DNA of 7,504 nucleotides from Bacillota bacterium (GCA_021793745.1 JAJYSD010000046.1:1-7504); one strand, 5' to 3'; shown: positions 1 through 6,583, numbered from the stretch's first letter. The notes: generated by a model from the letters alone, not told the origin. Program-made: numbers and translations.

Positions 1-153
1 CGGGATGGCGATAATATCCAATTCACCCCAGCGGACGCGCCAGTTGGCATCCAGGATTTCCCACCCCCTGGACTCGAGAAAGCGGCGGGCCCATGCCTCT
101 CCGATGCGCCCCGTGGAGCGACGAGGATCTTGTTTTCCCGACAAGGGGATCAC
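1..153 (-). CDS. yraN: YraN/UPF0102 family endonuclease-like protein, N-terminal part (cut by window edge)
   Basis: Only the first 51 codons are present; the gene runs off the left edge in frame. The translation carries the YraN hallmark: a conserved G-R-I-G-E-A-W-A-R helix at residues 15-23, then a W-x-I-L-x-x-N-W-R strand at 31-39 and the W-G-E-L-D-I-I-A motif at 42-49. The latter corresponds to the acidic G-E-x-D core of the restriction-endonuclease-like fold of UPF0102. The proposed start is a GTG whose first bases overlap the TGA stop of rnhB (GTGA), with a GGAG about 11 nt upstream; a TTG three codons further in is an alternative. The family's cellular role is poorly defined, and nuclease activity is inferred from the fold. 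Placement directly after rnhB is a common arrangement. Family assignment is quite sure; the exact start is less so. Confidence 0.85.
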   Translation of the reverse strand, partial: MIPLSGKQDPRRSTGRIGEAWARRFLESRGWEILDANWRVRWGELDIIAIP

Positions 154-953
154 CCCATCGACTGCTCCGGAAAAAGGGATCCCTGCAACCGTTCCCGGAC
201 AGGCGCAAAGCTGCGGCGGTGAAGGGGGGATGGTCCCCATCGATCCAGCGCAGCCAGATGATCCGGCGTCGCGTATCCCTTGTTTTGATCGAAACCGTAC
301 TCGGGATAGCGGCGGGCGATCGCCTCCATCCACCGGTCCCTCTCCGTCTTGGCCACGATGGAGGCCGCGGCGATGGAATGGCTGTGGCTGTCCCCCTTGA
401 TAATCGCCTGTTGGGGAAGGGTCAGGCCTGGAACGGTCAAAGCGTCCACCAAGAGCGCATCCGGGGACACCGGGAGACTCGCGACCGCACGCCGCATCGC
501 CTCAAAAGTGGCCTGCAAAATATTGTGGGTATCGATATACTCCACATCCGCCATGCCGATCCCGACGGCCATCGCTTCCCGGTCAATTCGCCTGCGGAGC
601 GCCTCCCGCTCCGAGGCACTCAACTGCTTCGAGTCATTCAAACCGGAAACATCGAAATCTTTTGGAAGAATAACGGCCGCCGCCACCACGGGACCGGCCA
701 GGCAGCCGCGTCCGGCTTCATCCAATCCGGCCACCCGCAAGCCCTGCGCCCAGTATGTACGCTCCCTTTGCCACATCCTTTCCAGACGGGCCCTCTCCTG
801 TTTCACCCGCTCCTGCTTCCGAAGATAGCGAAGGGCGACTTTCCGCACTCCCGCCCGGGAATCCTCCAAGAGCTGCTCCAATACCTCCGGGGATACATCG
901 GATTCCCGGGCGAGCCACGCCTCAATTTCGCGGACGGTCCCCCGTATTTTCAT
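150..953 (-). CDS. rnhB: Ribonuclease HII
   Basis: This enzyme cleaves RNA in RNA/DNA hybrids and initiates removal of single ribonucleotides embedded in DNA; it is cytoplasmic. The protein is 267 aa from the chosen ATG. The four catalytic acidic residues of the DEDD site are visible: D78 and E79 in G-L-D-E-A-G-R-G, D170 in L-L-V-D-A and D188 in K-G-D. As in Bacillus RNase HII there is an N-terminal extension of about 70 residues before the catalytic core, here charged and probably helical (residues 23-65). The motif usually reading G-R-G-P-L-A-G-P has Cys84 in place of Pro, a substitution that is not expected to matter. The ATG at 953 is preceded by AGGGAGGG at good spacing and gives the usual length. 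An upstream in-frame ATG at 1010 would add 19 residues and has no reason to be preferred. The start lies inside the 3' end of rbgA (32-nt overlap), so translation is probably coupled. Confidence 0.96.
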   Translation of the reverse strand: MKIRGTVREIEAWLARESDVSPEVLEQLLEDSRAGVRKVALRYLRKQERVKQERARLERMWQRERTYWAQGLRVAGLDEAGRGCLAGPVVAAAVILPKDFDVSGLNDSKQLSASEREALRRRIDREAMAVGIGMADVEYIDTHNILQATFEAMRRAVASLPVSPDALLVDALTVPGLTLPQQAIIKGDSHSHSIAAASIVAKTERDRWMEAIARRYPEYGFDQNKGYATPDHLAALDRWGPSPLHRRSFAPVRERLQGSLFPEQSMG

Positions 954-1836
954 CCGATTTTCCCTCCCTGTCTTCCTCCAGCCAATCTTCGGGCCGTTCC
1001 AGGGAAACACGGCCTAAGCAGCCCGAACGAAAATCACGAAGGACGATTTCCGCCGCCTTTTCCCAGTCGATGGCCCCTCCTCTAACCATGCAGCCTCTGC
1101 GACGGCCCACTTCCTCCAGCAGATCGGCGCCTTCCGCCGAGGGAAATTCCTCCAGGCGATATCGCTCCCGGAGACGCTCCGGGTAGCGCTCGCGCAAATA
1201 GCGGAGCAAAAAGAGGGCCACATCTTCCTTCGGCAAAATCTCTTCCCGGATCGCCCCGCTGGCAGCCAGACGGAGCCCGACATGAGGATCTTCCAATTTT
1301 GGCCATAAAATGCCAGGGGTGTCCAGGATCTCCATGGTATTTCCCACTCGAATCCACTGCTGTCCCCGGGTCACCCCGGGCCGGTCCCCCGTTTTGGCGG
1401 CGCTTCGCCCCGCCAAGCGGTTGATCAGCGTCGATTTCCCCACATTGGGAATGCCCAACACCATCGCTCGGATCCGGTGAAAGCGGATGCCCTTTCGCTC
1501 CAGGGCCGCTTTTTTCTGTTCCAGCAGGCGGTTCGCAATTCGGGGAATCTCCCCGACCTGACGCCGGTTCCCAACATCGATGGGCATCGCCTCGACATCC
1601 CGCCCCCGGAAATAACGGATCCAACCATCGGTGACGGCATCATCCGCCAAATCGCTTTTCATCATCAGAAGGATGCGTGGACGGTGGCCCACCAAACGAT
1701 CAATCAAGGGATTCCGGCTGGATAGAGGAAGGCGGGCATCCAACAGCTCCAGAACCATGTCCACCTTCTTGATCTTTTCTTCCACCTGCCGGCGGGCCTT
1801 GGCCATATGGCCGGGAAACCACTGGATCGTCGTCAT
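922..1836 (-). CDS. rbgA: Ribosome biogenesis GTPase RbgA (YlqF)
   Basis: RbgA is a circularly permuted GTPase that drives a late step of 50S subunit assembly. The protein is 304 aa, close to the family length. Order of motifs: N-terminal Q-W-F-P-G-H-M-A-K-A (5-14) with His10, equivalent to the catalytic His9 of B. subtilis RbgA; the G4 position at 59-62; the P-loop G-I-P-N-V-G-K-S-T at 128-136; the G2 segment G-D-R-P-G-V-T at 150-156; and G3 D-T-P-G at 172-175. The C-terminal RNA-binding helical domain with R-R-G-C-M follows. An oddity is that G4 reads M-K-S-D instead of N-K-x-D (codons at 1651-1662). The start ATG has AGGTGA 7 nt upstream in the 14-nt gap after lepB; an in-frame extension to 1914 lies inside lepB and is rejected. 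The gene shares a unit with lepB and rnhB. Confidence 0.96.
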   Translation of the reverse strand: MTTIQWFPGHMAKARRQVEEKIKKVDMVLELLDARLPLSSRNPLIDRLVGHRPRILLMMKSDLADDAVTDGWIRYFRGRDVEAMPIDVGNRRQVGEIPRIANRLLEQKKAALERKGIRFHRIRAMVLGIPNVGKSTLINRLAGRSAAKTGDRPGVTRGQQWIRVGNTMEILDTPGILWPKLEDPHVGLRLAASGAIREEILPKEDVALFLLRYLRERYPERLRERYRLEEFPSAEGADLLEEVGRRRGCMVRGGAIDWEKAAEIVLRDFRSGCLGRVSLERPEDWLEEDREGKSDENTGDRPRN

Positions 1837-1850
1837 GTTCTCATCACCTG

Positions 1851-2399
1851 CTACCACAGTAAACCGAAATCGGTCAGCGGCCAAAAGACGAGGTCCGCCC
1901 GACCCACTACCCAACCGATGGGCACCGGCCCAATATCCCGGCTGTCGCTGCTGTTCCCCCGATTGTCTCCCATGACGAAGAGATGCCCCTCGGGAACCCG
2001 TGTCGGAGGCATGTCGGAGGTCGGGGTACCCGGTTTTATGTACGGTTCGGGTATGCTTCTTTCGTTAACCAGGACCCTGCCGTTCCGCACCTCTACGATG
2101 TCACCCGGAAGACCGATCACCCGCTTGATGTAATCCCGGTTTTCCTTTTGATAATCAAATACGATCACTTCGCCGCGTTTCGGCTCGCGGAACTCATACA
2201 CCAGCTTGTTGACCAACACCAGGTCACCGTCATGAAGCGTCTCTCGCATCGACGGGCCGGAAACGTGAAAGGGTTCGCACACGAAAGAGCGGATGATCCA
2301 CGCCAGAATGAAGGCGATAACCAGGGCCTGCACCCATTCCCACGCCTCATTTCCGCCTTTACTGCGGTGCCTGGCGGAACGGGGAACGAACGGTTCCAT
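1851..2399 (-). CDS. lepB: Type I signal peptidase
   Basis: This membrane-bound protease removes signal peptides from exported proteins. The protein is 182 aa, typical of the short Gram-positive SipS type. A charged cytoplasmic N-terminus (residues 1-18) is followed by one transmembrane segment (about 20-40). The catalytic Ser50 lies in S-G-P-S-M-R (47-52), and the general-base Lys92 in Y-I-K-R-V-I-G. Box [12 protein letters not shown] is at 144-154. All elements of the Ser/Lys dyad are intact. The ATG is preceded by AGGAGG at 6-nt spacing, so the start is secure. It begins after a strong terminator that closes the rplS unit and heads the lepB-rbgA-rnhB-yraN unit. Other sip paralogues may exist elsewhere; the sequence does not say whether this is the main one. 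The gene lies beside the SRP genes, which serve the same export route. Confidence 0.96.
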   Translation of the reverse strand: MEPFVPRSARHRSKGGNEAWEWVQALVIAFILAWIIRSFVCEPFHVSGPSMRETLHDGDLVLVNKLVYEFREPKRGEVIVFDYQKENRDYIKRVIGLPGDIVEVRNGRVLVNERSIPEPYIKPGTPTSDMPPTRVPEGHLFVMGDNRGNSSDSRDIGPVPIGWVVGRADLVFWPLTDFGLLW

Positions 2400-2446
2400 G
2401 AAGCTCCTCCTGACTTCTCAACATCCCAATTTTCAGGTTTCATATA

Positions 2447-2482
2447 CGTGAAACAAAAGGGCTTGAATTTCAAGCCCTTTTC
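2447..2482 (-). terminator. Rho-independent terminator after rplS
   Basis: The arms AAAAGGGCTTGAA and TTCAAGCCCTTTT are perfect inverted repeats around a single A (2455-2481), folding as a stem of about 12 bp with a minimal loop. In the minus-strand transcript the descending arm ends in TTTT and continues G-TTT, giving the U-rich tail. The hairpin begins about 11 nt after the rplS stop codon. The symmetric A/T ends could also give some activity for a plus-strand transcript, but no plus-strand gene leads into it. Confidence 0.88.
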
Positions 2483-2492
2483 CCAACAAACA

Positions 2493-2840
2493 TCAGCGGT
2501 GCACTTCTTTGATGCGGGCCGCTTTCCCGCGCAGTTTCCGCAGGTAGAACAGTTTGGCGCGACGAACTTTTCCGCGGCGTACCACCTCGATTTTATCAAT
2601 CCGGGGGGAATGCAGGGGAAAGGTCCGTTCCACACCCACACCATAGGAAACTTTCCGCACCGAGAAGGTCTCGGAAATCCCACCGCCCCGGCGCTGGATG
2701 ACGACGCCTTCAAACACCTGAATCCGCTCGCGTTGGCCTTCGATCACCTTCACGTGCACGCGAACGGTGTCGCCCGCCTTGAAATCGGGGATATCGTTAC
2801 GAAGCTGTTCCTTCGTCACTTCTCGAACCAAAGGATGCAT
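2493..2840 (-). CDS. rplS: 50S ribosomal protein L19 (bL19)
   Basis: bL19 sits at the 30S-50S interface of the ribosome. The protein is 115 aa from the chosen ATG, the same length as the B. subtilis protein as I remember it. The highly conserved central block [17 protein letters not shown] is intact, as are Y-G-V-G-V-E-R-T-F and the C-terminal G-K-V-R-R-A-K and R-G-K-A-A-R-I-K-E segments. The start at 2840 is decided by AAGGAGGG 6 nt upstream; the frame is open back to 2915 but that extension covers the leader and promoter. It is the last gene of the ylxM-to-rplS series. A 90-nt gap to trmD carries a private promoter, and a strong terminator follows. L19 can therefore be made in excess of the upstream enzymes, which fits the need for a stoichiometric ribosomal protein. 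Confidence 0.98.
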   Translation of the reverse strand: MHPLVREVTKEQLRNDIPDFKAGDTVRVHVKVIEGQRERIQVFEGVVIQRRGGGISETFSVRKVSYGVGVERTFPLHSPRIDKIEVVRRGKVRRAKLFYLRKLRGKAARIKEVHR

Positions 2841-2899
2841 GGCTATCCCTCCTTCCCACGCAAACATCGCGTGCCCCAGCGAAAAATGCATCTGAAACA
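2841..2899 (-). promoter_or_regulatory. rplS 5' leader, candidate L19-type leader RNA
   Basis: The predicted transcript from the rplS promoter has about 59 nt before the ATG. It contains a small GC-rich hairpin, CACGC-(7 nt)-GCGTG at 2857-2873, ending two bases before the Shine-Dalgarno AAGGAGGG (2847-2854). A stem so close to the ribosome-binding site could influence initiation. Firmicutes are known to carry an L19 leader RNA upstream of rplS, thought to mediate autogenous control. I can see a suitable position and one hairpin, but I cannot confirm a match to that family's consensus by eye. Confidence 0.4.
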
Positions 2900-2905
2900 A
2901 TGCAT

Positions 2906-2934
2906 ATTTTATCACAGGGGCAGCCGGAACTCAA
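2906..2934 (-). promoter_or_regulatory. Sigma-A promoter for rplS with extended -10
   Basis: The -35 element TTGAGT (2929-2934) is separated by exactly 17 nt from the -10 element TAAAAT (2906-2911). A TG one base ahead of the -10 makes it an extended -10. The -35 overlaps the TGA stop codon of trmD. Transcription should start near 2899. Spacing and both hexamers fit the vegetative sigma factor, so this is a good internal promoter that would uncouple rplS from the upstream operon. Confidence 0.75.
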
Positions 2935-3689
2935 TCCGAAAGGCCATCTTCCTCCTGCTTCAAACGGCTCAAGAAAGCCCGATCCTCCTCGGTCAAGTCG
3001 GCACCGTCCAGCAGGTCCGGCCGGCGCTTCCAGGTGCGCCGGAGGGCCTCTCTCCGACGCCATTCCGCGATTTTCCGGTGATTACCGGACAGGAGCACCT
3101 CGGGCACCTTCCATCCCCGGAAATCGGCTGGACGGGTATATTGGGGGTATTCCAGAAGTCCCGTGGAAAAGGAATCCTGCGCCGCCGCGGACTCGTTGCC
3201 CAACACCCCGGGTATGAGCCGGCTGATGCAGTCGATCACTACCATCGCCGGCAGCTCCCCGCCGGTGAGGACATAATCCCCGATCGACAACTCCTCGGTG
3301 GCCAAATGTTGCCGGATCCGTTCATCATAACCTTCATAATGACCGCAAATCAGGATCAACCGGCGATGGCGGGCCAACTCCTCCGCCTTTCGCTGCGTAA
3401 ACGGCTCCCCTTGGGGAGACATCAACAAGATGGGCGGCCTTTCGGTTTCATCGGCCAGAAGATGCTCCACTGCCCGAAAAATCGGCTCCGGTTTCAGCAC
3501 CATTCCGCCTCCGCCGCCGTAGGGGGTGTCGTCCACCGTACGATGTTTATCGGTGCTGAACTGCCGAAAATCGATCACCTCCGCGGCGATCAGCCCCTTC
3601 TCCCGGGCCCTCCCGATGATGCTGGTGGAGAGGAAGCCGGAAAACATCTCCGGAAAAAGCGTCAGCACATCAAACCGAATCTGTGCCAA
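2931..3689 (-). CDS. trmD: tRNA (guanine-N1-)-methyltransferase TrmD
   Basis: TrmD methylates G37 of tRNAs at N1, using S-adenosylmethionine, and so prevents frameshifting; it is generally essential. The protein is 252 aa. The N-terminal [11 protein letters not shown] (6-16) and the [12 protein letters not shown] segment (56-67) are clear. The trefoil-knot cofactor site is visible as [11 protein letters not shown] (115-125) and [14 protein letters not shown] (135-148). The catalytic Asp172 is in D-S-F-S-T-G-L-L-E, followed by Y-T-R-P. The start is a TTG one base after the rimM stop codon. It is the only start codon in that stretch giving the family's N-terminus, because an in-frame TGA lies just upstream. 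A GAAGGG about 10 nt upstream is the likely ribosome-binding site, inside rimM, so translation is probably coupled to rimM. Confidence 0.97.
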   Translation of the reverse strand: MAQIRFDVLTLFPEMFSGFLSTSIIGRAREKGLIAAEVIDFRQFSTDKHRTVDDTPYGGGGGMVLKPEPIFRAVEHLLADETERPPILLMSPQGEPFTQRKAEELARHRRLILICGHYEGYDERIRQHLATEELSIGDYVLTGGELPAMVVIDCISRLIPGVLGNESAAAQDSFSTGLLEYPQYTRPADFRGWKVPEVLLSGNHRKIAEWRRREALRRTWKRRPDLLDGADLTEEDRAFLSRLKQEEDGLSD

Positions 3690-3690
3690 T

Positions 3691-4224
3691 TCACCTCAAC
3701 CCTTCCATCCAGCGAATCGTTACGCGCCGCGCATCCGGGTCGACCTGCAGCACCACGTCATCGATATAGGGGATCAGGATGTCCCGGCCTCCCCCATCCG
3801 GTTGGACGACCCACACATCGTTGGCGGGGAGCTGGAGAATGTCTGTCACCACACCGATCCGTTCTCCCTCGGTGGTCACCACCTCGCACCCGATGATCTG
3901 GTAAAAATAATATTCTCCCTCATCCAGATCCAATACCTCGGATCCCTCCACCATCAACTCGCCCCCTTTATAGGGCTCCGCGTCGTTGATGTTGTTCCAC
4001 TCGCGGAATTTGAGGAGAAGGACCCGTTTGTGCGGACGGCTCCGCTCCACGACCAGGGGAACGGGGCTTTCCAGGCGCGGGTGGCGGAGAAACAGCCGGG
4101 TATCGGGAGAAAAGCGTTTTTCCGGAAAGTCCGTCCGGGAAACCACCCGAACCTCTCCGCGAATCCCGTGCGTTCCGACGATTTGGCCGACGGTCAGCCA
4201 CTTTGGCTGGTTCATCACCCGCAT
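3691..4224 (-). CDS. rimM: 16S rRNA processing protein / 30S maturation factor RimM
   Basis: RimM binds the assembling 30S head, together with S19, and helps 16S rRNA maturation. The protein is 177 aa (174 from the second ATG). The N-terminal beta-barrel begins with the conserved [16 protein letters not shown] (about residues 12-27). The linker holds the [11 protein letters not shown] segment that opens the PRC-barrel domain, and the C-terminal part has the typical N-D-V-W-V-V and I-P-Y-I-D-D-V-V motifs. Two starts are possible: ATG at 4224 with AAGGG 6 nt upstream, or ATG at 4215, which matches the shorter B. subtilis N-terminus better. The first is reported because of its spacing. It is followed one base later by trmD, the usual rimM-trmD pair. 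A strong hairpin sits in the 73-nt gap upstream. Confidence 0.95.
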   Translation of the reverse strand: MRVMNQPKWLTVGQIVGTHGIRGEVRVVSRTDFPEKRFSPDTRLFLRHPRLESPVPLVVERSRPHKRVLLLKFREWNNINDAEPYKGGELMVEGSEVLDLDEGEYYFYQIIGCEVVTTEGERIGVVTDILQLPANDVWVVQPDGGGRDILIPYIDDVVLQVDPDARRVTIRWMEGLR

Positions 4225-4251
4225 TCCCTTCCCTTAAGACCGTTGGTTTTG

Positions 4252-4280
4252 TTCCATGCCCGGTTTTTTCCGGGCTGGAA
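4252..4280 (-). repeat. Hairpin in the khpA-rimM gap (not a terminator)
   Basis: In the minus-strand transcript TTCCAGCCCGG pairs with CCGGGC-A-TGGAA, an 11-bp stem with one bulged base, closed by a loop of six A. No U-run follows on either strand (the next bases are CAAAACC), so it does not look like an intrinsic terminator. Inside a polycistronic mRNA it might be a processing or stability element, or partially attenuate transcription. The structure is seen; any function is inference. Confidence 0.6.
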
Positions 4281-4297
4281 GCTTCAAAGATCGGAAA

Positions 4298-4525
4298 TCA
4301 GACGATCTCCACCACGACGTGCTTCTTGTCCTTCGCCGCCGCCGCTCCGACGACGGTGCGGATGGCCTTGGCCACGCGCCCCTGCTTTCCGATGACTTTC
4401 CCCATATCCTCAGGGGCGACGGACAACTGGTACACGTCGGTTCGCTCCCCTTCCCGCTTGGCGACGCGGACCTGATTCGGGTGATCCACCAAGGCCCGGG
4501 CGATCACCCCGATCAGTTCTTCCAT
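4298..4525 (-). CDS. khpA: KH-domain RNA-binding protein KhpA (YlqC)
   Basis: KhpA is a very small single-KH-domain RNA-binding protein. In Gram-positive bacteria it partners with KhpB and affects cell elongation and division through post-transcriptional control. The protein is 75 aa, the usual length. The RNA-gripping loop of the KH fold is clear: G-K-V-I-G-K-Q-G-R at 42-50, with the G-x-x-G at 46-49. The N-terminal M-E-E-L-I-x-x-I-A-R-A-L-V-D-H-P (1-16) is characteristic of the YlqC family. A G-rich ribosome-binding site (AGGGGGG) lies about 6 nt before the ATG. It sits between rpsP (32-nt gap) and rimM, exactly as in other Bacilli, which supports the name. Older annotation would call it UPF0109 or YlqC. 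Confidence 0.95.
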   Translation of the reverse strand: MEELIGVIARALVDHPNQVRVAKREGERTDVYQLSVAPEDMGKVIGKQGRVAKAIRTVVGAAAAKDKKHVVVEIV

Positions 4526-4557
4526 GGGAATCCCCCCTGCTTATGGACCGACGGGAA

Positions 4558-4830
4558 TTACTTCTGGTTCTTCGCTTCGTGGGCCTTCTTCAAAATCCCC
4601 GCTTTGCGGAACAGGCTCCGCACCGTGTCGGACGGTTGGGCGCCCGTCGCCAGCCACTTGAGGGCTTTTTCCTCGTCGATCTTGATCTGGACCGGATCCG
4701 TCAGCGGATTGTAATATCCGATCTCTTCGATGAACCGGCCGTCCCGGGGCGAACGGGCATCGGCCACCACGACCCGATAGAAGGGCGTTTTTTTGGCACC
4801 CATGCGCTTCAGGCGAATGCGTACGGCCAT
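4558..4830 (-). CDS. rpsP: 30S ribosomal protein S16 (bS16)
   Basis: bS16 is an early-binding 30S protein that helps fold the 16S rRNA body. The protein is 90 aa, equal to the B. subtilis length as remembered. Diagnostic segments are the N-terminal [11 protein letters not shown], then [19 protein letters not shown], and [16 protein letters not shown]. The start at 4830 is fixed by a consensus Shine-Dalgarno, AAGGAGGTGA, 5 nt upstream; the ATG three codons earlier falls in that site and is excluded. This is the strongest ribosome-binding site in the window, fitting the high output required of a ribosomal protein. It follows ffh by 30 nt and shares its transcript. Confidence 0.98.
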   Translation of the reverse strand: MAVRIRLKRMGAKKTPFYRVVVADARSPRDGRFIEEIGYYNPLTDPVQIKIDEEKALKWLATGAQPSDTVRSLFRKAGILKKAHEAKNQK

Positions 4831-4860
4831 CCGTCTCACCTCCTTCTTGGAATCTCGGTA

Positions 4861-6207
4861 TCAGCGGAAGGGAAAGGGAAAGCCCCCTCTTCTCCGCTTC
4901 TTCTTACCGCCTTTGGTCGAAAACTGCTTCATCATCTTCTTCATGTTGTCAAACTGCTTGATCAGGCGGTTCACTTCCTGGATGGAGGTTCCGCTTCCCC
5001 GGGCAATCCGGCGCCGACGGCTGGCGTTGAGGATTTCCGGATGCTGCTTCTCCTGAGGGGTCATCGACCGGATGATCGCCTCCACCCGGCTCAGCTGCTT
5101 TTCATCCACCTGCAGGTTTTTCAATTCCTTGGCCTGGCTCAAACCCGGAATCATCCCGAGGATTTCGTCGAGCGGACCCATGTTGCGGACCTGCTGCAGC
5201 TGCTCCAGAAAATCGTCAAAGGTGAACTGCTGGGTGCGCATCTTCCGCTCGAGCTCTTTGGCGCGTTCCTCGTCCACCACCGCCTGGGCCTTTTCGATCA
5301 GCGTGAGTACGTCCCCCATGCCCAGGATGCGCGAAGCCATCCGGTCCGGATAAAAGGGTTCCAGGGCCTCCATCTTTTCCCCGGTTCCCACAAACTTGAT
5401 CGGACAGTCGGTCACCGCCTTGACGGACAGCGCGGCTCCGCCCCGGGTGTCGCCGTCCAGCTTGGTGAGCACCACACCGGTCAGGCCCAGCTGGTTGTGA
5501 AACTGCTCGGCCACATTGACGGCATCCTGACCGGTCATCGCATCCACCACCAGCAGAATCTCCTGGGGCTGGACCGCTTCCCGGATCGACCGAAGCTCTT
5601 CCATCATCGCTTCATCGATGTGGAGCCGGCCGGCGGTGTCGATCAGGACCGTATCGCACCCCTCCTCCCGGGCTCTGGCCACCCCTTCCTCGGCGATGCG
5701 GACGGGGTTTTCCTTGTCGCCCAGGGAGAAGACGGGGACATCGAGCTGCTCTCCCAACACTTCCAGCTGGCGGATGGCAGCCGGCCGGTAGACATCCCCC
5801 GCCACCAACAGGGGGCGCCGGTTCTGCTTCTTCAGGTGAAGGGCCAGCTTCCCGGCGGTGGTGGTTTTCCCGGCCCCCTGCAGCCCGACCATCATGATCG
5901 CCGTAGGCGGAGAGGAGGAAAAGGTCAGCTTGCTCTGCTCTCCCCCCATCAGTTGGGTCAACTCTTCGTTGACCACCTTGATCACCTGTTGACCGGGAGT
6001 CAGGCTCTTCAACACCTCTTGACCGACGGCCCGTTCCCGGACGCGGTCAACAAACTCCTTCACCACTTTGAAGTTCACATCGGCTTCCAACAGGGCGAGG
6101 CGCACTTCGCGCATAGCCGCCTTGACGTCCGCCTCCGTCACCTTGCCCTTGCCACGCAACTTCCCGAGGACGGCCTGCAACCGTTCGGACAACCCTTCAA
6201 AAGCCAT
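4861..6207 (-). CDS. ffh: Signal recognition particle protein Ffh (SRP54)
   Basis: Ffh binds signal sequences of nascent membrane and secreted proteins together with the SRP RNA, and docks with FtsY at the membrane. The protein is 448 aa, the normal full length. The N domain covers about residues 1-90. The GTPase G domain holds G-L-Q-G-A-G-K-T (108-115), D-T-A-G-R (190-194), T-K-L-D-G-D (248-253) and T-R-G-G (254-257). The methionine-rich M domain (about 300-430) contains the RNA-binding S-R-R-R-R-I-A-R-G-S-G-T near 396-407, then M-K-K-M-M-K-Q-F. The tail is basic, rich in K and R, ending in P-F-P-F-R. The ATG has GGGGAGG 7 nt upstream. It lies 43 nt after ylxM, and ftsY is nearby. No SRP RNA gene is seen in this window. 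Confidence 0.98.
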   Translation of the reverse strand: MAFEGLSERLQAVLGKLRGKGKVTEADVKAAMREVRLALLEADVNFKVVKEFVDRVRERAVGQEVLKSLTPGQQVIKVVNEELTQLMGGEQSKLTFSSSPPTAIMMVGLQGAGKTTTAGKLALHLKKQNRRPLLVAGDVYRPAAIRQLEVLGEQLDVPVFSLGDKENPVRIAEEGVARAREEGCDTVLIDTAGRLHIDEAMMEELRSIREAVQPQEILLVVDAMTGQDAVNVAEQFHNQLGLTGVVLTKLDGDTRGGAALSVKAVTDCPIKFVGTGEKMEALEPFYPDRMASRILGMGDVLTLIEKAQAVVDEERAKELERKMRTQQFTFDDFLEQLQQVRNMGPLDEILGMIPGLSQAKELKNLQVDEKQLSRVEAIIRSMTPQEKQHPEILNASRRRRIARGSGTSIQEVNRLIKQFDNMKKMMKQFSTKGGKKKRRRGGFPFPFR

Positions 6208-6250
6208 CGATTAGCCTCCCCGTTCGGCGAAATCCTTCCAAGCCTTCCGG

Positions 6251-6583
6251 TCAATCCAGGTCTAAAAGGCGTTGAAGGAGCGGCTCCGCCACCCGCTTCC
6301 CTTCCGGAACATCCTCCAGCCTCCGAAGAATTTCCTCCGCAATCTCCCGCCTCCTGCGGTGCTTCTCCAACAGGTGCAGCCGGCTTTCCAAATCGATCAT
6401 CGCATCCTGTGCCCGCTTCACCGCTTCATAAACCGCCTGGCGGGAGATGCCGTAGTGCCCGGCGATTTCCCCCAAGGACCAATCCTCGTGAAAATAGAGC
6501 TCCAGCATCGCCCGCTGCTTCTCCGTGAGCAACGGACCGTAGAAATCGTAAAGCAGATTGATCCGGGTGGTTTTCTCCAACAT
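6251..6583 (-). CDS. ylxM: YlxM-family putative HTH protein associated with the SRP operon
   Basis: YlxM is a small protein encoded just before ffh in many Gram-positives. It carries a helix-turn-helix resembling sigma-70 region 4, and in streptococci it interacts with SRP components. Here it is 110 aa. The N-terminus L-E-K-T-T-R-I-N-L-L-Y-D-F-Y (2-15) is family-typical, and the helix-turn-helix is at about 20-58 with S-L-G-E-I-A-x-x-Y-G-I-S-R-Q-A-V-Y (36-52). The C-terminal half is highly charged and probably helical. The start at 6583 has AGGTGA 5 nt upstream; the frame extends to 6649, but that stretch is occupied by the promoter. It is the first gene of the operon ylxM-ffh-rpsP-khpA-rimM-trmD. 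Whether it binds DNA or only SRP is not shown by sequence. Confidence 0.94.
   Translation of the reverse strand: MLEKTTRINLLYDFYGPLLTEKQRAMLELYFHEDWSLGEIAGHYGISRQAVYEAVKRAQDAMIDLESRLHLLEKHRRRREIAEEILRRLEDVPEGKRVAEPLLQRLLDLD

Noticed and set aside
93..1085. 330-codon plus-strand open frame over rnhB and the rbgA end
   Set aside because: It is antisense to genes with intact catalytic motifs and is compositionally typical of a shadow frame.
922..1914. Longer rbgA form starting at 1914
   Set aside because: The extra 26 residues lie inside lepB, have no family counterpart, and the ATG at 1836 has a proper ribosome-binding site and the conserved N-terminus.
1983..3896. 637-codon plus-strand open frame
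   Set aside because: It runs antisense to lepB, rplS, trmD and part of rimM, all of which are unmistakable, and crosses their intergenic signals. Its translation is low-complexity-like, rich in H, P, R and G, as expected for the antisense of GC-rich genes.
4252..4280. Hairpin as an intrinsic terminator
   Set aside because: No U-tract follows on either strand, and rimM-trmD downstream have no promoter that I can see.
4543..6528. 661-codon plus-strand open frame
   Set aside because: It is the antisense shadow of rpsP, ffh and most of ylxM. The protein shows no recognisable domain and is rich in H, L, P, G and R; no promoter or ribosome-binding site supports it.
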